A DNA stretch of 64,000 nucleotides from Nipponacmea schrenckii (taxonomy: Eukaryota > Mollusca > Gastropoda > Lottiidae), in assembly GCA_030562195.1 (NCBI GenBank), contig JAUJPP010000007.1, positions 33,477,769 to 33,541,768 of the forward strand, in the 5' to 3' direction. A program made the translations under genes and the position numbers. Shown piece after piece: positions 55,088-64,000 of this stretch; within the stretch, counting starts at the first letter, position 1, and each line of letters begins with the position of its first letter. The notes beneath the pieces were generated by a model, which saw only the letters and a program-made list of their open reading frames with translations, was not told the DNA's origin and did no database searches.

Positions 55088-57120
55088 TTGATATGGTTTT
55101 CAAAGGTTTAGGGTTTGCTATAACGATGGATTTCATTCGTGTATAATGTATATACTTAATAGTGCGAGTAAGTTATTTTTGCCCCCGGAAGAACACGTGT
55201 TCGTTGGTAAAATTTAGATGTTACACCCCCAAATCAAAATGGTCGCGCTACCCCCCTGTCATAGACTAATCACTAAATTAGTAACAATGGCATATAGGCC
55301 TACTAGAGGTTGGTGTTGTGGTGGACTAGGGAGGGTGTAAGTTGTCAATTATGGAGGATTTTTCCAGACACAATGCATACAAAATAACAACAATCGTCAA
55401 TATTCTTTAACTCATATAAGTCTCTTATCAGAAAATGGCATCACAGGTAGGCCTATGGAATGATGTTTAGGACTTGTTGTACATGACAATTAATATTAAT
55501 GTTGCATAAAAAATATTTATTTAATTATCATTTTATGAGCAAGTCTCTTCCTCTTTATGCCTTCTTGCTCTCCAGCTTTCGGGAATCTGATGCAGGCTGG
55601 TCATGTTGTTTGATGTTGATTCTAAGTTAAGACAATTGGTTTTTACATAAAATTCGTCTTAAAATTGCTTTGAGACGCACAACAAATTTAATTTAAGATA
55701 GCACCGTTACTTTAATTGATTTTAACCTATTTTAGCTTTTCTGAAACAGAATCATCCTTTGTTAGAATAGAATCCTAGATTAGGATGATTGTAAGTCAGC
55801 ACACTAGGAACCTTAGTATTTGTGCGCTTTCAGACCTGCCAAGTTTCATGGATTGACTGTGAGTCTTCAGATATTTAGAGAGACCTCCTGATCTCACAAA
55901 AGCGCTTGCAAGCGCTTAAAAATCAGACATTGGGGCAAATTATCATTTTATTTATGTAAAAACATGTGAAGTGTCCAATGAAACATTGAAAGCTCATCAT
56001 GATCACACTAGCTTGCAGTTTTTTAATGACATCCGTGTCTTCCGAGAGAATAATAGTAGTTGTAGTGTAATAGGAGAGTCAAGGGCGACTACTCATATGC
56101 TAGATATTTGCGGCACATACTTCCGCCAGCGTGGCCAAAATGCAATCAGATCATTTGGCGCCTAATTAAGTGTGTTAATCTCTGATGAGAGTTTCTGAGC
56201 ACCTGTAGAGCTCTAGCAGGTTATCATTATATGAAGCCTGGAATCTAACTACTTTTCTCATTAAAATGGCTGTAATTCAGAAATTTGTCTGCTTTTTTTA
56301 TGAAAGTGTGTTAATCTCTGATGTCATTTTGTTGTCTCAAAATATTCCAAATGCATGTCTGAGCATCTGTAGAGCTCCATTGAACGGATCGCGCTTGCAT
56401 AGACTCAAGATATTTAGTAAGTCCAACTTGGCAGCTCTGCGCTTTACAAATTCAGATGTTATGTTATGTTGTGTAAGTCTTTGTGAAACAGGCCCCAAAT
56501 TTATATATACTGGAAGCTGATATTCAAGTTCACATATAATTGATTGGTAAAGGCTGTGATGTTTTTTACACAAATCTCATAGAGAGAGTAAAATACACCA
56601 ACTTTTTCAGAATTTCATATGAATTTGAATTGAATTATATTTAAACTTATCCTACACAAGAAAAAATATCAAAATCTTATAAAAACTTATCTTGATATCG
56701 CCCACTTTGGTAGGAATAACGGAACTGACGGAAATGTTATAACATTTTGTCAATTGAGATTGTGTGATTTTAGTCATCATAAATTGACATAAATACTAAT
56801 GCTAGTCTTTGAAGTCATCTGAATAAAAAATTATTTAGTAGCCTAGGCCTAGGCCTACTGGATATATCGATCTCATATATATATAAACCTTCAGTCCAAA
56901 AAAGATAAGATACATAGAATTTTGGAGGAAAGTGTGTTTATTTAGGTGTAAGTAAATCCTGACTGAGAAGGCCTAAAATTGCAACATATTTGAATAAAAC
57001 ATTTTACAATTTCATTGCAAGGTGAATACCATTTTGAAGCTGATATTTCCATTGATTCAAAATAAACAGCCAAGTCATATCTACCTTCAAGTGTGTGAAG
57101 ATAGGAAGATATATTTGTTA
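55088..57120. other. non-coding stretch with small dispersed repeats
   Basis: No gene. A perfect 18-bp palindrome AAGCGCTTGCAAGCGCTT lies at about 55900. Related phrases GTGTTAATCTCTGATGA...GAGCACCTGTAGAGCTC and GTGTTAATCTCTGATGT...GAGCATCTGTAGAGCTC occur at 56171-56214 and 56307-56377, a direct repeat. Confidence 0.4.
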
Positions 57121-57133
57121 TTTTTCAAATAAA

Positions 57134-57290
57134 ACTTACCTGAGAAAATTAAACCGGAAGTTTACCTGTGTGATGAACATAGAGTTATATATAGAAACTC
57201 GAGTCAACACTGATCACGTGACTCCAATTGCTTCAACGTTAAAGATTCGTGCCATCATGAAGCGACGTCGTCCATTATGAACTCGGGAAG
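57134..57290 (-). promoter_or_regulatory. possible promoter and 5' UTR exon of the Rab gene
   Basis: On the minus strand, a CG-containing segment (GACGACGTCGCTTC) and TCACGTGA (about 57213-57219) are followed by TTTTCTCAG|GTAAGT, a consensus donor at 57134-57139. A matching acceptor AAATTTCAG lies just before the Rab start exon, leaving a 47-nt leader upstream of the ATG at 52650. Both splice sites fit, but there is no transcript evidence, so the link is an inference. Confidence 0.3.
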
Positions 57291-57299
57291 TTTGACCAC

Positions 57300-58070
57300 G
57301 AATACCCAGATAAAGTCTTTGAATGGCATTTAGCAATAGTGAATACGATATATAGGTACAGCTTTATGTAACAACAATCACTAAAAGTTAAAGATTAAAG
57401 TTTATACAACGTTTCGGCGTGTTTCCCCCCGCCGTCTTCGGGCACAGAATGATAAGACATGATAGGCAACTATCTATATAACATTGTACTTATTATTATT
57501 ATTATAATATATTTATTCTATAAAAGGAAACTGATACTCTTCAAATAACATTCAATTCTGATTCAATAAAGCGGGGTTTATTGAAGATTAAATCAACAAC
57601 TGTGTTGATATGAGATTGTTCTGTTAATAGTACACATCGTTTAAAAAAAACTATTCATAGGGTAGTGTTTTATTAACCAACTATGAATAAATTTATGCAA
57701 ATTAATAATTCAGTTAAATAAGTTTGTCATCATGTGATATTCTGACACCTTCATCTCTGATAAGGTCTGGCTGGCATCTTCTGATGTTGATGGCTTCATG
57801 AAGTGCTTCTCTCAACCGGGGTCCATATGGAGGGGAATGAAAAGTCTTTGGGGGGATTGAGAGGAAGGGGAGGTGGATTTAGAACTATGGGGGACTTCTG
57901 GCTTCACGTCTGCGGAGCATGCCTTTCGTGTGTACTACACAACCAAACGTCGGGTGTGGGGGTGTGGTAAGATACTTAATATGGTGTTCAAGACAAAAAC
58001 CAATTTGCATCATTTATAAAAGATATTGCTTTTGTTTGCATATCTAGTTATCTAGATGCTTGCTAGCCAG
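57300..58070. other. non-coding stretch with retroelement-like phrases
   Basis: ACGTTTCGGCGTG ... CGCCGTCTTCGGGC at about 57410-57445 is of the type seen near ends of retroelements. Otherwise G-rich or AT-rich sequence without genes. Confidence 0.35.
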
Positions 58071-58074
58071 GGTT

Positions 58075-58245
58075 AACCCCAGCAAAGGTTCATATGAACT
58101 TATGGATTTTTCCCCATGTCAGTGAGGCAGGTTTGAGGGACTGACAAAGAGCGACAAGTCGCTCGGAGATGACAGGCTGTGCACGTCTTCATTTGGCCCA
58201 TTAGGTGCGGAAGAATAAAACGTAAAACTCCATTCATTTCATTTC
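58075..58245 (+). mobile_element. non-LTR retrotransposon 3' tail
   Basis: The stretch ends GTGCGGAAGAATAAAACG then GTAAAACTCCATTCATTTCA, a tail with short ATTC/ATTTC repeats. The same tail is at about 32167-32210. Such tails are frequent 3' ends of LINE/SINE elements in molluscs (from general knowledge). Confidence 0.45.
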
Positions 58246-58254
58246 ATATATTGT

Positions 58255-58410
58255 TACTTACCAAATCGTACACAACGTTGTTACTCCAGTGGTTACTTCA
58301 GTGGAACCTGCTAATCTTCTCGAGTACCTTAAGGTTCCATATTAGGTCCTTTGTTTTTAGTCTTATATCAATGACTTACCACTGCATATTAACTCTGATA
58401 AAATAAGGAA
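58255..58410 (+). pseudogene. LINE reverse-transcriptase fragment
   Basis: The frame reads GSILGPLFLVLY, then after a one-base shift INDLPLHINSD, the well-known G-ILGPLLF--YINDLP block of Jockey/CR1-type reverse transcriptases. Only about 50 codons remain and the catalytic YADD region is absent. Confidence 0.7.
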
Positions 58411-58811
58411 CTGCAGGATATCGATACCAGAAGTGCAGGAAACAACCTCTTTAAGTTTCACAATATTACAATTCCTTATTTTATCAAGAAACAGATTTTA
58501 CATTATACGTTTTGAATGGAAAATAATATCATTAAGATGGGCTCTTGTTATAAAACTATTTGGATTACAATGTATAATGAAAATATCGGAAAACAAAACA
58601 GATACGAAATTTTTATCTCATTTGAAATAAATTGGTCTAAACATTCTACAATTTTCATCTTATCATGATAAGTGTTAATTGTGCTGAACGTTTTGTGCTG
58701 TGTAAGTGAGAACTTAAACCTTTATATTGCCTTTGCGTCTATTGTTATATAACAATTTATATGTAAAATAATTAAAAATTTGATCAACAAAGGATAATGC
58801 TTTTGGAAATT

Positions 58812-61800
58812 TTACATTGGTGGAATGGGTCTAGTTATTTTTGCATCAGCGAATGGTTTAAAACTTGCAACTGATTCTGGATATCGAAATGCTTGTGGTC
58901 CAACAAAACGTAGAGCCTGTTCTGTTCGAAGCATTGCATGGGAAGCTAATACCACCAACGCTACTCTCAGACCGTATTTCATTTCTTCTGTAGTAATTGG
59001 CTCGGCAGTGTCCGCATCAATTAACATGATAAGATCGGGTACACACGCTAAAGCTTCACCACATACGGTTTTCCCATCTTTATCTAATGGTAAAACGACA
59101 AGATTTTCGTTTTGAAATTCTATCTTGACATTATTTCCAGAGAAATTGCCCATGCCTTCAATGATCAATCTCCCTTTATTGAAACCAGCAGTGGTCTTCC
59201 TTTGAACATCTCTCACTTTGCCAGTTATTATATGACGTGCACTTTCCTCCTTTAAAACGGCATTTATCGGAGAAGTCTTTTCCATCCTGGCTCTTAGAAC
59301 AGCATTGCCCATTCGCCATGCACGACTCACAGAATGTAAAATAGTTTTATTCATGACATCACTCGTTTTCATCGGAGCTAGAACAAGTCCACCAGAACAA
59401 CCCATATCGACTACAGTGTCACGGAAATGATGTTCTAATTGCTTAGCAGATGGGGTTTTGAGCATTACTGATCGCCTATCTTTATCGTGAGCTAGAACAG
59501 CTGGGTATGGTTTGGCACCATTATAAAATGGACAAAACATCTGCAACTCCGGAAAAGCACGTCCCATTCCATCTGCGTCAACTGTTGGTATACCCATGGC
59601 TGCCGAGACAAGTAAGGGTTCGACAGCATTACATCCACCGATCTCAGCAGATATCAGTGCAACAATTTTGATCTTTTTCTGATTTTTGCTCACCCCCTGT
59701 TTCGGAGGATGGTAATCATCGATATATGTCATACCTGCTTTATGGACAACTTCTACCCCTTCTTTGTTCTTGATATCTCCATCTTCGTATTGGCCTATAT
59801 TATACAGATCATCCATGCCCTCTAGAGCATAGTTTATTTCAACCGAGGATGTGAGTTGTTCGATCAAAATCAATGGGGCTCCCATAAACGCCACGCAAAC
59901 CACTCTATCATTTTCAGCATCGGTGTTTTTTAAAAGTCTTTCTGGAGTAATAACTCGTAATTTCTGGCCTCGTTTGACAGCATTAAGACAACGTAAACGG
60001 CCTAGGTATGGACTACCACCGCCACCACAGCCAAAAATACCGGCACCCAGCACAATACATTCTATATCCCACGCATTCAAAATCCACTCTCCTGTCTCAT
60101 GATCAATATAAGGATCTGAGGGATGTAGTGCCTTTTCATAAACGTCATCCTCTTCTGTGAGTTTATTTCCCGAGGCTGTAGTGGTCTGTTTTGATCTGGC
60201 ATCTGGGATCATGGATTCGGGGGTGGCCTGCAAATTATCATGAGACCATGCACATAAAGGGAGTCCAGACTTGTTCCAGTTTTCCATATCTCCAATAGCT
60301 TTAATTTTCACTTGAATGGCTTGTCCAGGGATGTAGGCTAGAGTTGAGTAATCTTTTTCAGAAATAACCGTTGATGAGCGACTTGCACCAGATAAAACAG
60401 TCTTTTCAATTGCCTGATTACAGGCATGAAATATGGCTTTTTCTGTAGCTTCTGCAAAGAAAGGATTCCGGGCCGATTCTTTGGCTAGATCAGTTTCCTT
60501 TCCATCTGGATCTTCAGTGACATTATGAATAGCTTCCTCGATTCTTTTATTCATTAACTCAACATCGACCATATCCAACAAGTTGTACACCAACTCAATT
60601 CTACTAGACACATGACATAAAGCTGCACCCAAAGCATTTGCTATTCCAAAATGATTTGGTAAAATAACTTCACTGGCACCCTTCAGTTTACGTTTAGCAT
60701 CTATAAGAATGCTTCCACCACCAACCAAAATAACTGGAAGATCTTCGTCATCAAATTTCATTTGATCAATAGCCTTTTCTACCATTTGGTGTATTTTATC
60801 TACAGACAGCTTCACAAGTTCCTTATCAAGGTTTGCAACAGCAGAAGCATCTCCAAAACTAGCCAGCCCACTAGCCACTGCGACATCAGATGCAGTAAGA
60901 ACTTCATCTGATTTGGTAAAAATCCTGGCTTCATTAATAAGATTATAACCAGCACTAAGAGGTCCAATGGTGACGAATCTACTACCATCTTTCAGGTGTG
61001 ATAAAACATAGGAACCACCACCCAATCCAACACTCAATACGTCTGGCATTCGGAAATTCGTCTTCACTCCTCCGACCTTAACTTGCGTTGATGCTTCTCG
61101 GGGAAAGCCGTTTTTGAGCACCCCTACATCCGTTGTGGTACCACCAATGTCAACTACCAAAGCATCTTTTATTTGTGACAAGTAAGCTGCTCCACGCATA
61201 GAATTAGTTGGTCCGGAAGCAAACGTAAATATTGGATGTTCCAGGGCGTCATCGGCACTGATAATCGTACCATCATTTTGTGTCAAAAACAGGGGACATT
61301 CGAGACCCAGTTGAGAAAGAGCTGCTTTAAACCCGTCTATAGTCTTTTGGCACAATGGTTTTAGACATTCATTTAAAATAGCCGCATTTTCCCGTTCAAG
61401 AAGACCAATTTGTCCAATTTCACAAGATAATGTAACACTTGCCTCTGGGTACTCTATGCCGATAAGCTCCTTGACCCTTTGCTCCTGGTTCTGTCTAATA
61501 GGAGAAAATACACCAGAAATGACCACATATTTAAGACCTTTAACCTTCAGAGTAGCTACAACTTGGCGGATTTCCTTTTCATCTATGTCATCAATTGGAC
61601 ATCCATCATAACGAAATCCACCATTTACCAAGTGCACTGAACCATAAATTGTCTTCTTGAGAATTTCAGGAAAGTCGCTAAATGGTGGTAGGTCTTGAGA
61701 TACAGTCCCACAAAGCCTAATAACTGCAACTTTTGCCAAATCCTTTCCCTGAACTGCTGCGTTAACGAAATGTGTTGTACCTATATTGACTTGAACAACG

Positions 61801-62003
61801 CCCACCTTTTGTCCATTTGAATGTGTCTGCTTTAAAACAGTATAAATAGCTTTTTGAACACCAGTTGTGACGTCACTTGATGTTGATTGTTTGGTTGTAG
61901 ATAAAACGGTTGATTGTTGCTTATTCCTAGCAATAAGCACAGCATCAGTATTTGTTCCACCAACATCAACCCCAATGACTACTGGTATTATTTCATTCGC
62001 CAT
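58812..62003 (-). CDS. hydantoinase/oxoprolinase-DUF917 fusion protein, intronless
   Basis: A single uninterrupted frame encodes 1063 aa from ATG at 62003 (MANEIIPVVIG); an in-frame TTG 12 nt upstream is not a likely start. Residues 1 to about 480 are a hydantoinase/oxoprolinase-type ATPase module: phosphate motif GVDVGGTNTD (11-20), VDIGGTTTDVGVL (284-296), GLGGGS (326-331), VGGGS (427-431) and HFGIANALGAA (451-461). A linker with a charged segment follows (about 590-640). Residues about 640-1063 match DUF917: VLGAGIFGCGGGGSPYLG (651-668), then AEIGGCNAVEPLL, VDADGMGRAFPE and MGCSGGLVLAP. These modules occur as separate or fused proteins in bacteria and fungi and act on cyclic amides such as hydantoins or 5-oxoproline; the exact substrate here is unknown. 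No signal peptide, so probably cytosolic. No second gene copy is in the window. Confidence 0.93.
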   Translation of the reverse strand: MANEIIPVVIGVDVGGTNTDAVLIARNKQQSTVLSTTKQSTSSDVTTGVQKAIYTVLKQTHSNGQKVGVVQVNIGTTHFVNAAVQGKDLAKVAVIRLCGTVSQDLPPFSDFPEILKKTIYGSVHLVNGGFRYDGCPIDDIDEKEIRQVVATLKVKGLKYVVISGVFSPIRQNQEQRVKELIGIEYPEASVTLSCEIGQIGLLERENAAILNECLKPLCQKTIDGFKAALSQLGLECPLFLTQNDGTIISADDALEHPIFTFASGPTNSMRGAAYLSQIKDALVVDIGGTTTDVGVLKNGFPREASTQVKVGGVKTNFRMPDVLSVGLGGGSYVLSHLKDGSRFVTIGPLSAGYNLINEARIFTKSDEVLTASDVAVASGLASFGDASAVANLDKELVKLSVDKIHQMVEKAIDQMKFDDEDLPVILVGGGSILIDAKRKLKGASEVILPNHFGIANALGAALCHVSSRIELVYNLLDMVDVELMNKRIEEAIHNVTEDPDGKETDLAKESARNPFFAEATEKAIFHACNQAIEKTVLSGASRSSTVISEKDYSTLAYIPGQAIQVKIKAIGDMENWNKSGLPLCAWSHDNLQATPESMIPDARSKQTTTASGNKLTEEDDVYEKALHPSDPYIDHETGEWILNAWDIECIVLGAGIFGCGGGGSPYLGRLRCLNAVKRGQKLRVITPERLLKNTDAENDRVVCVAFMGAPLILIEQLTSSVEINYALEGMDDLYNIGQYEDGDIKNKEGVEVVHKAGMTYIDDYHPPKQGVSKNQKKIKIVALISAEIGGCNAVEPLLVSAAMGIPTVDADGMGRAFPELQMFCPFYNGAKPYPAVLAHDKDRRSVMLKTPSAKQLEHHFRDTVVDMGCSGGLVLAPMKTSDVMNKTILHSVSRAWRMGNAVLRARMEKTSPINAVLKEESARHIITGKVRDVQRKTTAGFNKGRLIIEGMGNFSGNNVKIEFQNENLVVLPLDKDGKTVCGEALACVPDLIMLIDADTAEPITTEEMKYGLRVALVVLASHAMLRTEQALRFVGPQAFRYPESVASFKPFADAKITRPIPPM

Positions 62004-62034
62004 TTTTTTTTTCAAACGAAGGGGGCGTAACTAC

Positions 62035-62044
62035 CTATATATGG
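62035..62044 (-). promoter_or_regulatory. possible TATA box of the hydantoinase/DUF917 gene
   Basis: CCATATATAG on the minus strand lies about 32-40 bp before the ATG. If used, the transcript would start only a few bases upstream of the start codon, so either the leader is very short or another promoter is used. Confidence 0.3.
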
Positions 62045-62449
62045 ACTCAGTCCACCGGTGGGTTCGTTTTGCCGCATTGTCCAACCCGCCGCATCGTGCC
62101 CAACTGCTTTTAAATGACCTGTAAAACTAAACTACAGGTTTCTGATAAAATCTTTAATGGCGTCATTTGTTACACATGAAACATAATATTTTAATCTGTT
62201 GTTCCGCTGCAAGTGTTTTATTTATAATTGGGACCTGTTAGGAAAACCGAAACTGTAATATATCTGGAATGGAAAAAACCAAGCACAAATGATGATACAA
62301 ATATATAAATCTTTAAAACAAACGAGTTCAAAAAATTGCTTATAACTGACAAGAGTTATGTCCCTCTACTCCGTCCCACTAACGTCATACATGCTAGAAA
62401 AAGTTTAAATCTGCTAAACAGTGGGTGTGTACAAAACGAAGACTCAAAG
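62045..62449. other. upstream region of the hydantoinase/DUF917 gene
   Basis: No further gene. A CG-richer stretch (about 62040-62110) adjoins the start codon. Confidence 0.35.
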
Positions 62450-62451
62450 AT

Positions 62452-62585
62452 CTAAGACCTAAAAAAGGAAGATCCCACCAGGTAAAAAACCAAGACCTAA
62501 AAAAGGAAGACCCCACGAGGTAAAAAGCGAAGACCTAAAAAAGGAAGACCCCACGAGGTAAAACACGAAGACCCTGTGAAAAATT
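62452..62585. repeat. 38-bp tandem repeat, three copies
   Basis: Three copies of AAGACCTAAAAAAGGAAGAC followed by CCCACGAGGTAAAA. A decayed relative (GGAAGAGCCACGAGGTAAAA) follows at about 62731-62750. In one frame the unit reads RPKKGRPHEVK, like an AT-hook, but the 38-bp period breaks the frame at each copy. Confidence 0.85.
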
Positions 62586-62599
62586 CCGACAAGGCATAG

Positions 62600-63210
62600 G
62601 AATATTCCATTGAAATTTCACTCCAAGGTAAAGCATGTCAATACGCCAATTTCCCCAGAAAAAAAGCAAACTCCATCAACCCTCCCTTCCCAGGATGAAA
62701 CATAAATACGGACGTAAAAAAGGGTACAAAAGGAAGAGCCACGAGGTAAAAAACGAAAATCCTGTGAAAAAAAATGCGTCAAAACGAACCCACCGTCAGT
62801 CCATTGATTCATTTGTCATCTGTTTCCATGTTTAATCACGAAATTCACACTGCTATAACTTTTTCCCGAAAACTCGTTGAAAACTTTCGGCATAATACCA
62901 CTAAAAAATCCGCGGATCAAGACCGATTTTGAAATAACCTGCACCGTCCTGAAATGTATCAAAATTAATACTGTGTGACTGTGTGGCCGTCAAAATAAAA
63001 TGTTACACAAATACTCGCCTTCACAATGTAGAATATGTCGCGAGTACATCAATGATACGGAGAAAAAAAACGAATTAATTTTTTTTTTAAATGTATTTAA
63101 TTATTATTATTAAAAGAAAATATTGATTTTTTTTATCTTAAATATGTTCTTATGCATATCAAACGACATTTTGTAGCCAATTATGCCGTTTTAAAAAGAT
63201 TTTTATAGCC
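62600..63210. other. non-coding stretch
   Basis: The phrase TTCATTTGTCATCTGTTTCC ... AATCACGAAATTCA (about 62808-62850) matches 17512-17545. AT-rich runs follow at 63060-63130. No gene. Confidence 0.4.
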
Positions 63211-63214
63211 CTGC

Positions 63215-64000
63215 ATTTAAATAATCCGTGGATCAATAAGTGGGACTATTATATAGGCGACGTATAATAGACAACGATTTTATAATGCGACTGGGGGGGA
63301 AGAACCCCCGGGAAGGGGTTTTCCTTGGGGGCAAATGAGATAAAAAAAAAAGGGGGGCTAGGAAGATTTTGGGGGGGAACGATCGTAAAAATTTGCTGTT
63401 TGAGTTAATTTTATCGCCTTGATGAGCAATTTATTATTCAAACCCCCTGTATTTAAATAATCCGCGGATTATTCTTGTCGAAGTCAAATACATCATAACA
63501 CTGTATAGGCTAGTGTCAGTATACAGTGAATACATGTATAGATTTAGTTAGTGTTTACGCAGACCTACTGTATTAATAATAAGTAGGAGTATTATATAGG
63601 CGTTTTTTCCTGATTTATGTTTTATCAAATTTGGCTTTATTTTTTGTTTTGTGCAAACCCTCTGTATTTAAATAATCCATGGATTATTTAGTGGGACTAT
63701 TATATAGGCGACGGACAAAAAAATAAACGATATTATACTGCGACTGGGGAAGGAGAGTCCCGGGGAAGGGTCTTCCTTGGGGTAAATTCGAGAGCAAAAA
63801 AGGGGTGTAGAAGTTTTTTGGGGGAAACGATTTTAAAAAATGCCGTTTTTCTGATTTTATTTCTTTGAAACCTGGCTTTATTTCGTGATTTTGCAAAACC
63901 CCTGCATTTAAATAATCCATGGATTATTTAGTGGGACTATTATATAAGCGACGGACAAAAAAATAAACGATATTATACTGCGACTGGCGAAGGAGAGTCC
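63215..64000. repeat. 240-bp tandem repeat running off the right end
   Basis: TTTAAATAATCC-GGATTATT followed by GTGGGACTATTATATAGGCG, AACGATATTATACTGCGACTGG and GGAGAGTCC recurs at 63664 and 63904 (240 bp apart) with near-identical sequence. Older copies start at about 63218 and 63449. Each unit starts with a palindrome centred on CCATGG or CCGCGG. The array is cut by the window edge. Confidence 0.88.

Noticed and set aside
56171..56230. CTGATGAG followed by a possible stem, resembling a hammerhead ribozyme core
   Set aside because: The required GAAA box and flanking stems are absent.
57131..57180. Alternative Rab start exon (MFITQ) near 57.15 kb
   Set aside because: The frame that would join in phase to the P-loop exon contains a stop; the exon at 52608-52650 joins perfectly and encodes a Rab-like N-terminus instead.
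58812..62015. Start codon at 62015 for the hydantoinase/DUF917 gene
   Set aside because: That codon is TTG; the first ATG in frame is at 62003 and gives a normal N-terminus.

Overview
The window reads as a piece of an animal (metazoan) nuclear genome. It is AT-rich, has long non-coding stretches and spliced genes with GT-AG introns, and is full of dispersed and tandem repeats. The most abundant repeat has a conserved head containing CTTGCCAGGCAAG, a tandem core of about 160 bp, a (GACG)n microsatellite and a terminal hairpin followed by GTGGGCGTATAAA. This resembles the pearl-type non-autonomous Helitron/Helentron elements described from molluscs, so a mollusc or close lophotrochozoan is the best guess. 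That is an inference; no species can be named from the sequence.

Two genes are well supported, both on the minus strand. (1) A complete six-exon Rab11-type small GTPase (45419-52650, 209 aa). Every exon joins in phase, the GTP-binding motifs are intact, and the C-terminus is an unusual Cys-X-Cys tail. A possible promoter and 5' UTR exon lie near 57.1-57.3 kb. (2) An intronless 1063-aa protein (58812-62003) that fuses a hydantoinase/oxoprolinase-type ATPase module to a DUF917 module. It is the most unusual gene here and a candidate for horizontal transfer.

Other coding material is less certain. There is an unrecognised 145-codon ORF with a good splice donor at 33.6-34.0 kb, part of which is repeated as the arm of a large inverted duplication. 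A minus-strand locus at 25.0-28.6 kb holds a frameshifted transposase-like (tnp2/EnSpm-like) reading frame followed by a start exon and a possible last exon of an unrecognised protein. Retroelement debris includes LTR-retrotransposon integrase pieces (18.4-20.1 kb), an L1-type endonuclease domain split by two younger insertions (22.3-24.8 kb), Penelope/GIY-YIG-like pieces (30.3-30.7 kb), a LINE C-terminal fragment (36.2-36.4 kb) and a LINE reverse-transcriptase scrap (58.2-58.4 kb).

Layout: 0-8 kb unique AT-rich DNA; 8.1-8.9 kb pearl-like copy; 9-15.5 kb unique DNA with many CACGTG motifs and a 19-bp tandem array; 15.6-18.5 kb palindromic array, MITE and 73-bp array; 18.4-25 kb retroelement remnants and nested insertions; 25-29.4 kb transposase-like locus and a pyrimidine-rich 57-bp array; 29.4-36.5 kb retroelement scraps, an AP-1-motif cluster, the inverted duplication and a promoter followed by a CCTGACAA array; 37-41.3 kb a block of pearl-like copies; 41.3-45.4 kb AT-rich DNA; 45.4-52.7 kb the Rab gene with repeat-filled introns; 53.2-53.6 kb a 36-bp array; 54.4-55.1 kb a hAT-like element; 58.8-62 kb the hydantoinase/DUF917 gene; 62.4-64 kb tandem arrays running off the end. 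No tRNA, rRNA, CRISPR or bacterial operon structure was seen.
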